Assembly: GCA_014338405.1 (NCBI GenBank)
Contig: JTDE01000196.1
Span: 1-64,000, forward strand
Length of the DNA: 64,000 nt
Source: Paragonimus skrjabini miyazakii
Lineage: Eukaryota > Platyhelminthes > Trematoda > Plagiorchiida > Troglotrematidae
Direction of reading: 5' to 3'
Part shown: positions 22,373 to 34,575 of the stretch, one piece after another
Numbering within the stretch: the first letter of the stretch is position 1
How the letters are laid out: each line of letters opens with the position of its first letter
The notes under the pieces: model-generated
What the model was told of the DNA's origin: nothing
Databases searched by the model: none
Seen by the model: only the letters and a program-made list of their open reading frames with translations
Translations under genes and position numbers: made by a program

Positions 22373-24559
22373 GACTGAACTCGCATTGATTGCGACTGAC
22401 TTTTCAATTGCAAACTTACAGCCACGTTCGCTTGTGAATTTTCCTATTGGCTGCATACGATCATTCCTACTGCTGTTCTCATGTTCTGGTGTGCGTGGTT
22501 TACAAACCATAAGGAATGGGGTTACTGTTTTATGATATATCCTATCAGATTGATATTGTTCGAATTGAAGGCTTGTGCAGCTACTCGTTTTTCAGGTTCA
22601 TTATAAACGATCTGCTGTTCACGAAACAAGCGGGACATGTGAGGGGAAACTGACATTCTGTGTGAAAATGTTCAATCGGTCAGTGATTTATACGAATGAA
22701 GATTTTGTGAAACGGTAAAATAAGGCATTTTTATGGAAACGATGACTGCGGGTTCAAGTCAAGTTAAGATCCCAGCTTTTGTGCTACGGAATTTTTGTTG
22801 TTATGTTATGACAGAAGACCGGATGCAAGGGTGCAAATATCGTCAGGCCGCCAAATCCTTGACGTTAGCAGTCGCGGTTATTGGAAATGAAATGTTTTAC
22901 AGCTTATTTGACAATCGGCTCTGGTGTCACTAAGTTATACAGCTAAAACAAGGACGCCTAAGTGAACTTTGCCGCGTATGTAAAGAGTTTGCACGTCAGA
23001 GGAAGTGTGTGAGACGTTGAACTTTGTGGATAGATCACTTAGGTTGACTACTTGAAGTGAAGCTAATTTGGATAGGTGCCATGTTGTACTACTTTTCCAA
23101 TGGCCATGATGTACACGTTTTACTCTAGAGTGCCAGTTTGCATGGTTTAGGATAATTTCGAGGGTAAAAACCTGTACTTGTGTACTCTGGGTTGACGATG
23201 AACCTGATTTCGACAACGGTTGCCTACGGAAAAATCGGCGTATTGCCTGTTGTTATGGGAAACGATTGCTTAATTGCACAGTTGAAAGATTTACCTTCAC
23301 CTCGATTTCTGTTAATCTTTTGTACTGCTGTAAATGTCAGTTTGTAAGTTATGCATAGCTTACTGTGTTACTGCACTAGACGGGAGTTACTGCACGTAGA
23401 AAACGTGTTTCGCACTGGAAACTGGTTGTTACATCACATAAGTAAATGCGATTAAATATACAATCGTTCTGTTGGAATATTCATAAGGGCAGTAGGTGAA
23501 TCCGTTTAATCACATTTGAAACATCACATTTGAAACACGGGTATATTGAGTTTTGGTCTTGTCCGCGGAACATGGTGAACGAAAACAAGGTAGCACTTTA
23601 CGCAAGATAAAGTCGTTATCATGAGCTCAGTAATTGTGAAGTGGTTTGAACCACATTAGAAATGCTGGCTATAACACTAAGGACCGGTGGTAGCTAACTT
23701 TTCAACATTGATTTTCAAACGTCACATGATTTTGTTTTTGTTCCAAAAAATTGTTCAGTGCGCATCATTTGAAAGCGCACTCCAGAATATTGAGGTATCT
23801 ACCGAGAATTTGATTAAGCTTTCGATATGCCAACTGTGGGTTTTGTCTAACCGGCAATTACACGTTAACAGGTAACTTTTTTTCTATTATTGCATATTTT
23901 TCCCGGACTGTGACCTTTCAAAATATTTTTGTCTGTTTCGCCATCTGAGGTTGCGTAATTCCCTTGAAAGAACTTTAAATTATGTAAAGGTCAGATCAAC
24001 AACTCTTTTCCCATGTCCTATGCGCAGACAGAATCCAGGGTCTTGATCACGTGCAAATTCGAACTGGGAGGACGGCCAACTATACAATCATTTCTAATGA
24101 TATTTTTTTGCGAAACAATGTGCATGTATAACATGTGCAGCAATCTTGTACATTGTTTGCTTGCATTTACTGATTTTAATGTGCAATTTGTGTGAACATC
24201 GTTCCCATTTGAACAGAAACCAGCTGCATTCATTCAGTTGTTTTGGCTGTGGGGCTTCCACTCAACTTACTACCCAACTGATGTCACACCAAAAATGCTT
24301 TACTTGTCACATAACTACGATTAGGGGATGTGGTTTCGTGTGTTGGATAAAGCCTAGTATTACAGAATTCCATTGTCTTCAACCACCTTTTAGAGCGATT
24401 TCTTGTTGTATGTGTAACTACGTCATTTTACGGTTTATCTTCGTAAGTGATCAATCCAGACATCTTGACCACACTAACTATGTTCGTTAAAATATCACCC
24501 GTTCCAGGTTAATCCATGTATTATGGAGGTGATCAGTACAATATACGCTATATACTGGC
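22373..24559. other. No supported gene
   Basis: A minus-strand stretch at 22935-23216 stays open for 93 codons and is rich in Ser/His/Val, but shows no known domain or splice context. The rest is stop-filled. Confidence 0.45.
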
Positions 24560-24690
24560 ATGACCGAAACTTATACATGACGATGATCGTGTCTATCGAT
24601 CCGGAGACATACTAGTTCCAAGGATTCGGGCCCGTTTTGTGGTTTCACAACGAGGCACAAGTGCGCTAACCGAAGCGCTACACCTCCCTA
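24560..24690 (-). repeat. tRNA-like head of a second SINE type (SINE-2)
   Basis: On the minus strand tgtagcgcttcgg (24682-24670) resembles an A box and ggcccgaatcc (24632-24622) a B box, about 38 nt apart. The intervening ggttagcgcacttgtgcct is tRNA-like. No hammerhead core follows. Single copy in this window. Confidence 0.45.
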
Positions 24691-24859
24691 TTTTATGAAT
24701 GGTTTGATATCGCGCCCATGTCGTAGGCGCCAAATGCATACAAACAAGGTCCGATGCTTTGTTTCACTGGAATTTTATCGGATAGATTGTTAGAGCTTAT
24801 GTACCGATCTATCTGTCCCAAATTATCCTCGGTGGAATGTAGACAAGGCCAACTATCGA

Positions 24860-24970
24860 AGGGTCAGGCTCAGTAGAAAGGGGAATGTACATTGCAAACT
24901 GTTGGTCCCAGTGACCACCAGCAAAGTGGTGGACAGTTGTTTTGACCTAGTTGGGTCTCATCAACATTGG
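24860..24970 (-). mobile_element. SINE-3, inverted truncated copy with degenerate hammerhead
   Basis: 24892-24963 is the reverse complement of 25137-25208 (72 nt each, about 85 percent). On the minus strand it reads TGATGA, stem II GACC-CAACTA-GGTC (perfect pairing), AAAAC in place of GAAAC, short stem III CAACTG, TC, then CACCA. The tRNA-like head is missing. Confidence 0.75.
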
Positions 24971-25045
24971 TTGATCGATTTCAGCCTATGAGCGAAAAGA
25001 AGCACAACGGCTAAGAAAATCAATTCACATGCCTTCCTGCAACCC

Positions 25046-25350
25046 CATGACCTCATGATCTAGTGGATATTTGCCTGGACTGCAATCTACCGCCTATTCA
25101 CGGGTCCTAGGTTGGATTCTCCGACGTGCGTGGTGCTGACGAGACCCAACTAGGCGGGAACAGCTGTCCACCAGTTCGCTGGTGGTCAATGGGACCAACC
25201 GTTTGCAAAAACCCTTTCTCAACCTATTCTGGAGCTGTGGTAAGCGCTTGATCGTTTGTAGACCAACTACAGAACGGCTGGTCGATTTCAGCCTATGACC
25301 AAAAGGAAGCGCAGCGACTAAGGGAACTAAAAAGGTAATATACATTGCCA
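25046..25350 (+). mobile_element. SINE-3, plus-strand copy with tRNA-like head and hammerhead
   Basis: Head with A box tgatctagtgg (25056-25066) and B box ggttggattct (25110-25120), 43 nt apart, then a hammerhead at 25131-25173, body, and tail ggtcgatttcagcctatgac (25280-25299). That tail sequence also occurs, in the same orientation, at about 24973-24992. The minus-strand open frame of 127 codons (25094-25477) is a by-product of this repeat. Confidence 0.75.
25131..25173 (+). ncRNA. Hammerhead ribozyme fold (partly degraded) in SINE-3
   Basis: Stem I TGGTG (25131-25135) pairs perfectly with CACCA (25169-25173). CTGACGA core at 25136-25142. Stem II GACC/GGCG with loop CAACTA is weakened; GGAA (25157-25160) stands in place of GAAA. 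Palindromic short stem III CAGCTG (25161-25166), then TC. The inverted copy at 24.9 kb keeps the stem II that this copy lost (GACC/GGTC), so the family consensus makes a complete fold much like the schistosome alpha hammerhead (CAAATA loop there, CAACTA here). Confidence 0.65.
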
Positions 25351-26689
25351 GCTTGTTAGGGACACCTAGAACTCTTTGTGTAGACTTCAACGTCATCATC
25401 GGTATCCGCGTGGTGTCAAAGAAGGTAGCTGGGTGAATATGGTCACCTCTGTGAACATCAATAAACGATATGATCATGACCAGTGAGACCAGATTTCCTC
25501 TGTGACAAGCGACATTGACCGTTTATCTTTTGCATAGATCGAGTTTGAGGTCTAGTAACAGTTAATTGAATTATGTTTTTATATTGTCAGGTTTTTTGCT
25601 ATTATCACGTGTCGCCTCGGGTAACAAGTGATTTGGTTACTGCCTAATTGCTCTAAGTGGGACAGCATGTATTGAGGCAACGGGGAATTTATTTCGGTAG
25701 GTTGTGTTTACTACATATTCAACACTTTTGTTACTCAGGTTTTCGGTGCCATGACCGAAAAATTCTGATTGTACTGATGCAGTTCCAGTGTAAGCTTATG
25801 TCCACCAGTCTCTCCATTCCATTGCCAGTAAGCATGTCTCATAAATGTCATGATTAGCAATGGTTGTTAGCCTACGTAGGCAGGGTGATATTGTACACAG
25901 TGTTCCTATTAGCTATTAGCAAATAAGAACCTTGATTATTTGTAGCTAATTATGTTCAGTCTATAAAGTATCACGGTAATAAACCACTTTGAAACGATTA
26001 CTGTCGATGGTCACTGTGACAAACATCACAATCATCTTTCTATAAGACGGAGGCAATAATTTTAAATTTTAATCTGTCGGTTTTTTTACTTCATTTCGGA
26101 ACATTTGTGAAGAGACAGTCGAATTACCGATTACGATTTTGTTCCATTCCTTATAAGTGTGATGGAAGTGCGACGGAAGCCTAGTAGTGCAACACAAATC
26201 TTATACATAATAAAGTTTTTGTTTTATCACTGCAAAATGTCCACAGGCTTTGATGGCTAGACAACATCTCTACCTAATATAACCTTTCACAAACTGATTA
26301 GGTGTCGTTTCTAAAAAACGATGAAGGTGGATGAATTAGTGCGCATCTACTCGGATCTTCTGTTGATGCAAGGAATTTCCTGTTTTGTCGTTTCATCTGT
26401 GCACTCTCACTCAAATTTGAAAGCATTACGTTTAGACTATTAATGTCAGTCCCTTGCTTCCTGTCCAATGTATTCCTTGACGGGCAACCCCATCTCTCTC
26501 TAATTAGAGAATTTTCCAGTGTTAATGAGTAGTGGACAGTGGGGATGTAGATGTCTTTCTTCTCAGGTAAGTTCTACTTTTAGCTTCCCCTCTGTCCTAT
26601 CAGTGAACCAAATTGTTTTTCTCTATGATAAGTATCCTGATTAAACATGGGCGCATAGACGTTTTGTACTAAGTTTTTCTCTTCTTCTA
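25351..26689. other. Unrecognised, no gene seen
   Basis: Stop-filled, no recognised repeat. Confidence 0.5.
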
Positions 26690-26895
26690 TCACCTGCGTT
26701 GGTTTGACTTGAGGCCTGTGTATAATTTGTTACACGGTTGTATGTAGTAAAGCGAAACTTTTAACTGCCGATGTGGTACTTTCGACGAACAGGATGATCT
26801 AACCGGCATACGCACTCGGCGATCTACCAGAGTTATCCCAACATCATCATCGTCATAGGTGACAACAAATTTGCTGGTATTGTCGAGCTTAACTA
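26690..26895 (-). other. Possible single exon of unknown gene
   Basis: On the minus strand an open stretch (FVVTYDDDDVGITLVDRRVRM, then KVSLYYIQPCNKLYTGLK) ends at a good donor-like site (caacgcag/gtgatag at about 26691). The upstream acceptor is poor (ccggaag). The composition looks protein-like, but I recognise no family and no partner exon. Chance remains likely. Confidence 0.2.
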
Positions 26896-26923
26896 CCTTC
26901 CGGTCATGAACCAGAAAGCCCAA

Positions 26924-29900
26924 GTTTGAAGGTGAACAGAGAAATAGAATTAATTCATAAACATCTGTCTTTATACCTACACACTGAGCGTCCGGTTGTC
27001 AGTACTCTTAACGAAATAACCACACTGTTAATGAGAGTGAGACAGACTTTTGATGCCCCGTTTAATTCGTGAAATTTATTTCACAGCCAACTTAGTTGTA
27101 GAACGGGTATATGTCAGTGAACCGGATTAGCTATTAATCTCCGTGATCAACGCGTTCTCTTGATCGAAGTGTTACCGAAAGACATACACTGGAAAGTCAA
27201 CTGTTTGTTTTTGATTACTTATTACCTACAAATTGTGGATTTCTTAACCCTGACTGGCTAAGTACAAATTTCGCAGATTAAATATCTCCGGTCCTCCAGT
27301 TTTCCGCTATTGCAAACGGAATTCGTTAATACCAATTTTATTTAATTTTGTACACACTTCATTTATAACATTTTGTCAAACCAGGCACCATTATCGATTG
27401 GTACTGTATTTCTGCCAGTATTCAAGTTGTTGATGATAACATATTTTATCTGACTTTGGACTTTGTACCATGCTAGTCAACATTATTTGGCAAACCTGAA
27501 AACTAAGCCGATTACTTTTGAACTGTGTCACAATCAATCTGAAGCTAGAGTAATATGGATTAAAAAAACAAATTCACTTAACATACCTCTTCACTGTATA
27601 CATTCCGTAACAATCATGGGAATAACAGATCAGATCTTGGCGTATAATTCAATCTAAAACAACCTGCTTACTTTCAAATGCGTTTTATGTTATAGCAAAC
27701 TAAAGATACGTATACGCCGGCATTTGAAAGCTGAGACTAGTGAAAACAAGTTTTTACACAAGTTATCATAAACTATCTGAATAGTTCCTAGTTCTACTTG
27801 TTCGTTTAATCTAAATCTTCACCCTCGGTTGCATAAATTGATTCTTTACTTTGATGACAGTATTTACTGCAGCATATTTACGGACAAACGTTAACTGGTT
27901 ACTTAATCAGGATTTGTTCTGAATGTGGGTCATAAAAATCAAGAAGATCTAGTATTTTACCTGCAGCAGTCGAAAGCGGTTGAAATTCATCCCCACGTTT
28001 AAAGTACAATCCACAGAACTTATTTCTTTGAATGTCATTGATTTCATACAAATCAATAAGGTTGGATCTTGTTACAGTGCAAAGAAATAACAGTTATATC
28101 AGAAAGTGTTGGTGGTCGCAAGTACACAGTATTCCATCTTCTAATCTGAACACAGTTTGCTTAGAGTTTGAGGACCAAACTACACATACGTTCAGATTCG
28201 AAACCTTGATCCTAAGTTTCCTCAGTATAAAAACTTATCTGCATTGTAACTTTGAACATTAGAAGGGTTCAGCAGAGCAGTTGAAAATATACACCAAGTG
28301 TGTTTTGAAAATAGAGGCGGATTGGTAACAAATGTATTTCCAGAAACGGAGAAATCATCAGTTACGCTGTGGTCTCACTATGGACGAACTAAAGAATCAT
28401 GAAAACACATCACGCAGACTTATTGAACTGGATTGATACATCAACTGACAGCTTTGGTTTGTTGCTTGCTAGATATCGACTGGTGAATCGTCATCGATTC
28501 GATTCGAGACTTATATTAATTGTATTTTTGTGTGGCCATGTTAGTCGATTACTTAGGGTCATGGAGGTACTGGTGATAACACTGGCTGGTCTCAGCTTTG
28601 TACACAAAAGCAATTGACTATGATTTTGAAATTATTGTGTTTTGTTATGCTTCAGCAGCAGCAACGTTTATTTTGGTTTGTTCGTTTCACACATTTGTAA
28701 TCTCGATAGTTTCCTAACTTCCATAGTCTGGATTATGAAAGCAACCCAAAACTGTATGTCTTTCGCTATTTATTCTATTCAAATTTACGTTTTTAAACAC
28801 AAAATATATTACTTCAGATTTGCTACCTACTCACCATGGAGTCTAAGTCGGAATGGTCTAAGTAAAACCGCCGCAATAAATAATCACCGGATACCACTCT
28901 ATCACCTACCCCATCACCTTCAGGTGATTTCAAATTAATCTGAAAATCCTTTTGTTCGAGTTTAACAGAACCACTGTGACATCCATTTACACCATCGGAT
29001 AATTCGAGTATTACTCACAAACTTTGGTACCTAAGCGTTTAGATGTGATAATTTTATCGTGTTTACCGTGAACCCGTTGAATTGTTGTTCAGCCAGCCAG
29101 CCTCAAAGGTGTCACCTTGCAACCTGTGAGGCACAGTTGAATAATTGGATCTAGAGGTACAAGTTGCACTCTAGTGGTCAATTAGCAAATTTATATTCAT
29201 CCTGCGGATTAAATTCCGAGAATTTAAGTGTGCCACCGTATATGCTTATTGCAAGTACTTAAGCTATCAAGGCATTAACCTATGGATTGCTTTCAAAATC
29301 TTCCTCAATGCAATGATAAGCGATGACATTATTTTGCTATCGGGATTGGAAAAAAATGAGCAAGAACTTTTTTCATGGACAGAGGCAGATATGCTGCAAA
29401 AATAAGGAACCTCTTACGGAATAGAAAAAAATATCAGAATAAAAAGTTCGGTAATGATGAGATATTGACAACTACAAAAATGTTCTTTATGATACCACCC
29501 TGACTGAAATATTCGGATCATATTAGTGCCTATGCACTTGATCGTATTCATCTGACCGACACTGTTATCCCGCAGTTATACGGTCTGTTTAAATTATAAA
29601 AGATCGGAACACCGTTCAAACCGGTACATGGTATGTGAAACTCTTTTTACTCTGTATGTGGTACTAGAAATTCTAAAGCCAGTAGACAATGAAAACTCCA
29701 AATATACTGTAAACGATGTATTCGAATCTGTGCACAGAAAATTTTACCTTGTGGTGATAACCGATTCGAAGTTAGTAACAGATAGGGGACAGTGCGCCAA
29801 ATTCACGTTTCCATCGATCGCAATAACAAAACTACAGTGAATCGGAAGTGTCTGGATTACTCTGATATTGTTGGCCTGATATCCACGTAATAGTTGAGTC

Positions 29901-30544
29901 CGCAACTACTCAAGAACCTAGAGTACGCTGGTTGATTAGCAACTTTCTCGCTTTTTGCAGTCAGCTACTTTATGTATTGCCATCTATAAAAGTGCTTGCT
30001 ATTCAGAAACTGAAACTATATCGGTAGCTCCTTGTCTTTCATTTCATCGCGTTGACTGAGTCAGATAGGATTCATTTCTTACTGTCAGCTCAACGGGTTA
30101 GATTACGACTTAACATCGCCATCTGATAACTTCCCTCTGATCAAATTCATCAATGCTCTTTGCGAATGTTTCGAAAACCTCCATATTAACATCGAACTAT
30201 TGTAGATTATTTTAAAGACGTATCGTTATTCTGCATGATCGACATGCAATTTCAGTTTAGCTATGGACTTCGTCGCCAGAATGATTGGGCTGTTGCGGGA
30301 CCCCGTTAGGCTTAATAGTTCATGGTCTCTTGATGTGTATGCTTGATATCAACAAGTTGGATGACTGTATAAAAAAGAGATCTCTTATCGAAGGTAGTTG
30401 AGCCATACTTACTGCGTAGTGAATTGTTAAGAGGACAAAAAGAAGTTGCCACCGCTTGTAACAAGGATCACAACAACATTACACTTATCCCAAAACAGAA
30501 AATCAGTGAACGAATGTAACTTCTTGACGTGGGACTAACAGATC
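26924..30544. other. No supported gene; possible decayed transposon upstream of the PLE piece
   Basis: AT-rich, stop-filled. If the Penelope-like element at 30.5 kb was once complete, its RT would lie at about 29-30.5 kb, but I cannot recognise RT motifs there. Confidence 0.4.
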
Positions 30545-31330
30545 ACATGGTTCATCACATCAAAGCCTGTTCTAGAGGACAATCTGGAGTGGCCACTAGC
30601 TTCACTTTCACAGTTAAGTCTTGAACAGTTTCTAGCATGGAGCTATACATTATTCGACGAGAAGAGTAAAAAAATGATTTGCAAGGAGGACACGAAGGAA
30701 AATGAGTTAATGGTTTTATTGTTGGCTCCTGCTACTAATGCCTATCCCGAAAAGTCTATGAACAGAAGAATACAAGCGAGATCATCACAGTCTTTAACGG
30801 GCTATGATGACAAGCCAAGTGATATTCAGAAGAGAGGCAACTATGTTGGTGATATCACGTCAAACGTCTAGTGCCATCAACGCTGCCTAATAAGATTTTG
30901 TCACACTATTCTTTCTTCCAATTTCACACAAAACCGGTGTGCTCGCATTTTTGAACAAATAACTTGCTTAGTAATGTTGTTTCATCCTTGATCTACACCT
31001 TGGACTGTTCTTGTGAATCAGAGCATATAGGTTCTTTTATCAGGGGCCTAGCAGAAAGAATTCGTGAAACCCTCTAGCGTTTGGATTTTTTGTGAGATAG
31101 CACACCACATCAGTTTATCAATCTTGGCCAGCATGCCTAGTAGTGGTCGGTGTACAGACAAGGAACGGGGCGTTTCATACTGTGTGCAAAATCCCAATCA
31201 CTTCACCGCAAAAAATTACATATCAATCAGACCGCAGCCGGACGTGTGTAACATCTTGTCACTGTCCCACTACCGCACTCCAGACAGCATTAACTATCTA
31301 AGAACTACTTCGTTTTTGCTCCTAGCTACA
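30545..31330 (+). mobile_element. Penelope-like element remnant: RT C-terminus and GIY-YIG endonuclease
   Basis: Penelope-like elements have an RT followed by a GIY-YIG endonuclease. From 30545 an open frame reads through EQFLAWSY to NYVGDITSNV (30840-30868), matching the family linker '(Y)VGDITS-V'. In a second frame SNVVSSLIYTLDCSCESEHIG, then GLAERIRE (30967-31070), matches the GIY-YIG start (family 'V-Y-x-L-x-C-x-C-x-x-x-YIGxTxRxLxxRIxEH'). A C-terminal block ending RPQPDVCNILSLSHY (near 31230-31275) matches the family's '(K)P-x-LC-x-QK--LSLPW' end. Frameshifts and the stop at 31072-31074 make it a dead copy. The 108-codon frame 31064-31390 is part of it. Confidence 0.6.
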
Positions 31331-31639
31331 AGAAAATTGTGTTCATCTTTTTTTCTAATCACCCCTTCCTCGTTTACTTCTGATCAGTGAACTTCTAAGT
31401 GTCATCAAATCTTGTATACTGACCAAGTATAAGAACTTATCGAAATTGGTTCTGTTTCCCGAATCCCCATCTTCCATGAAGAAAATTCATCAATAAATTC
31501 CTGAAGTACTTGGGATAATCCAGCCTCTGTTTCACCGTATGCTATTCAATAGTAAATTTATATATTAGGGTTGATAAATCTTCTACCCTTCAACTCCGAG
31601 ATCAGCAAAAAGAAGATAATCGGACATGCAAACTGCGTG

Positions 31640-31785
31640 GTTGCGTCTTCGTGTCTAGGGTGTACACCACTGACAAACTGTAACAAGAGCGGAACTAGTG
31701 TCTAGTGCTGTTTTTGGAAAAGAGCTGAGTGAAAAAGTTTACCTGTAAGCGAAAGCTGCTATCAATTCAGAGTGGCGTTCAGTTT
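31640..31785 (+). mobile_element. SINE-1 copy F, 5'-truncated fragment
   Basis: Begins around the B box (tcgtgtctagg) and keeps a damaged hammerhead (ccactgacaaactgtaacaagagcggaac, then gtgtctagtgctg) and the tail (agctgctatcaattcagagtgg). Core G and GAAA are mutated. Confidence 0.7.
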
Positions 31786-34099
31786 TTATAATCAGAGTTT
31801 TAGTCTGCAATGAAGATCATGTTCTTCTCTGTCCTTCCGTTTTCACCTTATTGTAACTATCAATCTGTTAAATGTATGATTTTCAAATATTTTGTATGTA
31901 GACTAGTGAATGCAGCCCTTTCAGCAATAATGTATCAGTTCTGAGTAAAAATTCTGATCACGATTATATCGGTGAGATTTAATAGGAGTGTTTTTTGTCT
32001 TCTCTTAACACGATCAGAGAGTTTAATCGTTATTCAGAATCAAACGTAACCAGAAATTTGGACTTGATAACTTAGTCAATGGAACAATGAATAACAGAGC
32101 TCAACACCTAATCGAAATGAAGATAAATGCTGCTGAATAGCTCTAACAAGAAACAGCTTTACGTTTAATGCTCCGCCTGAACATTTACGATCAAATACGC
32201 CTGATGTTTAGTTTTTAAAACCAGCATTCAAACCATCATCAATCCATATGTAATTAAATGTGTCGTATAGTAAATTAGGGAACAGACTTTGAGATTAGTG
32301 TAAAAGCGTTCAAAATTCCTCATCAAATTCAAGTGAACTGTTATGACAGACAGTTCAAATTGTTCAAGGACTGTTTGGGCTAAAAATGTTGTGTGTTAGA
32401 AGTACAGTAGTGATGGTAAACTAATTCATCTTAACCGATCCACTAGACGAAATTATTGGCATCGGTTTTACATACGTCTTCTAGTGAAACATGCCTACTT
32501 ACATTCTCAACGATATGCTAGATTTGGTCGACACAATCTGATATCTTTTATTGACAAACAGGAATCGAGTTCGCCTGAAGGAATCGATTAGATAACTATT
32601 TCAAATAGTGTTAATTTTCATCCCTTCAATCTGATTTTCCATAGCACATCATCAACATTCTACAAACCTTTAACATTTTGGACCAATTTGAATAGTATCA
32701 GGTGACTAGGTTTGGAATCCGGAATTTAAGATTAGCCAGTTGATTGAGCACAAATTATCACAGACATCGACAAAAACCTTATACATCTCTATCAACCGCT
32801 TTTCTGTAGACACGTTATACTACTTCTAAGATCCTCACGTGTTTCTCGTTTGATATAGGAAGCACGCCGCAAAATTGTTTCAGTTTGTTAATTGAAATTT
32901 CCTGCACGTCGACAAATCGATACACGTCACTCTGGACCAGGCGCATACCTAGATGATGTATTGACTTTTGTTGATCGACTCAAATATAATTCTCAGGAAT
33001 TCACTTTTGTTCAGTTTCTAGTCTCAGAATGGTTAAATTTGCCATGGCTTTCACGAACACCATCAATAGAACTATACCAATAGCAATCATCAAAATCTAA
33101 CTACTGTGTAACCATGGCATCGTAACTTTTGTTCACAGGCAAAACGAGAGAAACGGGTGGGATTTGGTAAACAAAGATCTGATGTCTAAACTCAATCCTC
33201 CAGCATCAAAGCACTCACAACTCAACCAACTATCCGAATTGTAAGTAACAGTAAGGTGGCGTCCTCAACACAGTTTTCTTGCAGTGTTCATGGTCTAGCT
33301 TCGTTGACTGATTCCAATTCATTAAAAACTTAACTAATTTAAGCGCCTTGATTTGCATTTATTACAGGGCACTGGAAAGTTTTAGTTCCGTGGCGGACTA
33401 CTTACCGTGATTTGTGAAATGTTTCGACTAACCCAAGCAGCTAGCACTCATAGCAGGATGTCCCAGACAGTTATTATGGAATTCACCCCTGTGCTGCACA
33501 TAGCTTGTCGAAAGAAGTACGCAGCTCAATAGGGAATGTGAAACTCTCGCAGTTGGACCGCATTTCCTACCTCTTTACACTATTATTCGTGAAGTAAACC
33601 GAATTACACATTCATTCTACACTGACTATCAAAAGTGAACCCCACTGCATTACCATGCATCTGGCATTGGTGTTGCTTTCTTGTGAAACCAGTCAGATCG
33701 CAATGTTCTTTATTAAATACACACATTCCCATAATAACCGTCCAGTAGTGGTTTAGTATACTTTGACCTTCATCCTGGCATAAGATACCTTAAAGTCAAT
33801 CACCTATTGGTATGGAGATAATGAGCCGATTGTGGCAAAAGTTCACTCGGTTTACACATCTCGTTTATTTGACATATGATTTCATGGTCGCTACTAAAGG
33901 GTTGAATTTGTCAGCCCACTGTCCCCAGTGGTTCACATGGTTGGCTTTGTGAAGCTAGTTGTGTGTCATACTATGCTTTATTGCTTACCAACTTACGGAG
34001 CTGTCGTACTGTGAGCTTAAAGCAACGGTGAACTAGATGGTCTGACCACCAAGTAGGTTACAGGTGATCCTGCTACACGGATTTATAAATCTGTTTTCA
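31786..34099. other. No supported gene; one weak exon candidate at 33139-33240
   Basis: 33139-33240 has a fair acceptor (ttgttcacag), one open phase (QNERNGWDLVNKDLM, then SKLNPPASKHSQLNQL) and a strong donor (gaatt/gtaagt). 32892-33083 is an open stretch (GAYLDDVLTFVDRL, FVQFLVSEWLNLPWL) just upstream. I recognise neither. The two may belong to one unknown gene or be chance. Confidence 0.25.
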
Positions 34100-34490
34100 G
34101 TACTGATGAGTAGTAGGGGATTTGGTAAATTTCAAGTTGAACATCACCCACAATCGTTCGCAGCTGTCACATCTCCATAGAATTTTCAATCGGCCCCTTT
34201 TGAAAAGAAGCACTAGATTCAAGTTTCGCTCTCATTAGAGCTCGTCACTAGGGGGTATTCACTGCCACGGCCTGGACTAGAATCCCGGCCACACTTTCAT
34301 GATGCAACCTTGTTGAACACTGCCCCATTGACCTCACATCAGGTACAACCGAATTATCATATGTGAACGCTCAGCCACTTTCGCTTGTGAGTAATGATCA
34401 GGTTGCCCGATCGCCCCGATAGTGAACACAGTTACTGTCTGTTAACTCCAATCGATGAGCCCTCGACTAGGACTCCTCTCTAATTTGAAG
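34100..34490 (-). mobile_element. SINE-1 copy G, minus strand, full length
   Basis: The most complete copy in length: tail (tactgatgagtagtaggggat at 34100) through hammerhead (34210-34254), B box (reverse of gactagaatccc), A box region and the whole leader (cctgatcattactcacaag, gttaactccaatcgatgag) to about 34490. The hammerhead keeps stem II GCTCT-AATG-AGAGC and GAAA, but the first core base is changed (GTGACGA), so it is probably inactive. Confidence 0.85.
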
Positions 34491-34525
34491 CCACATAAAT
34501 CGTTGGCTTGTTGAGCGGTATTTTG

Positions 34526-34575
34526 TTTACTGATGGGTAGTAAAGGTTTGGTTAATTTCAAGTTGAACATCACTT
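34526..34575 (-). mobile_element. Extra SINE-1 tail upstream of copy G (partial tandem unit)
   Basis: tttactgatgggtagtaaaggtttggttaatttcaagttgaacatcac repeats the tail found at 34100-34150, in the same orientation. It lies 36 nt upstream, in the sense of the element, of copy G's leader, as expected for a head-to-tail multimer. Confidence 0.75.

Noticed and set aside
24146..24490. Cys/His-rich 114-codon plus-strand frame as a zinc-finger protein
   Set aside because: Cys and His spacing fits no zinc-finger pattern, and codon use is like the AT-rich background.
25094..25477. 127-codon minus-strand open frame
   Set aside because: Lies across SINE-3 and its flank; no domain, explained by the repeat.
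31064..31390. 108-codon plus-strand open frame as a host gene
   Set aside because: Falls in the Penelope-like C-terminal region directly after the GIY-YIG block.
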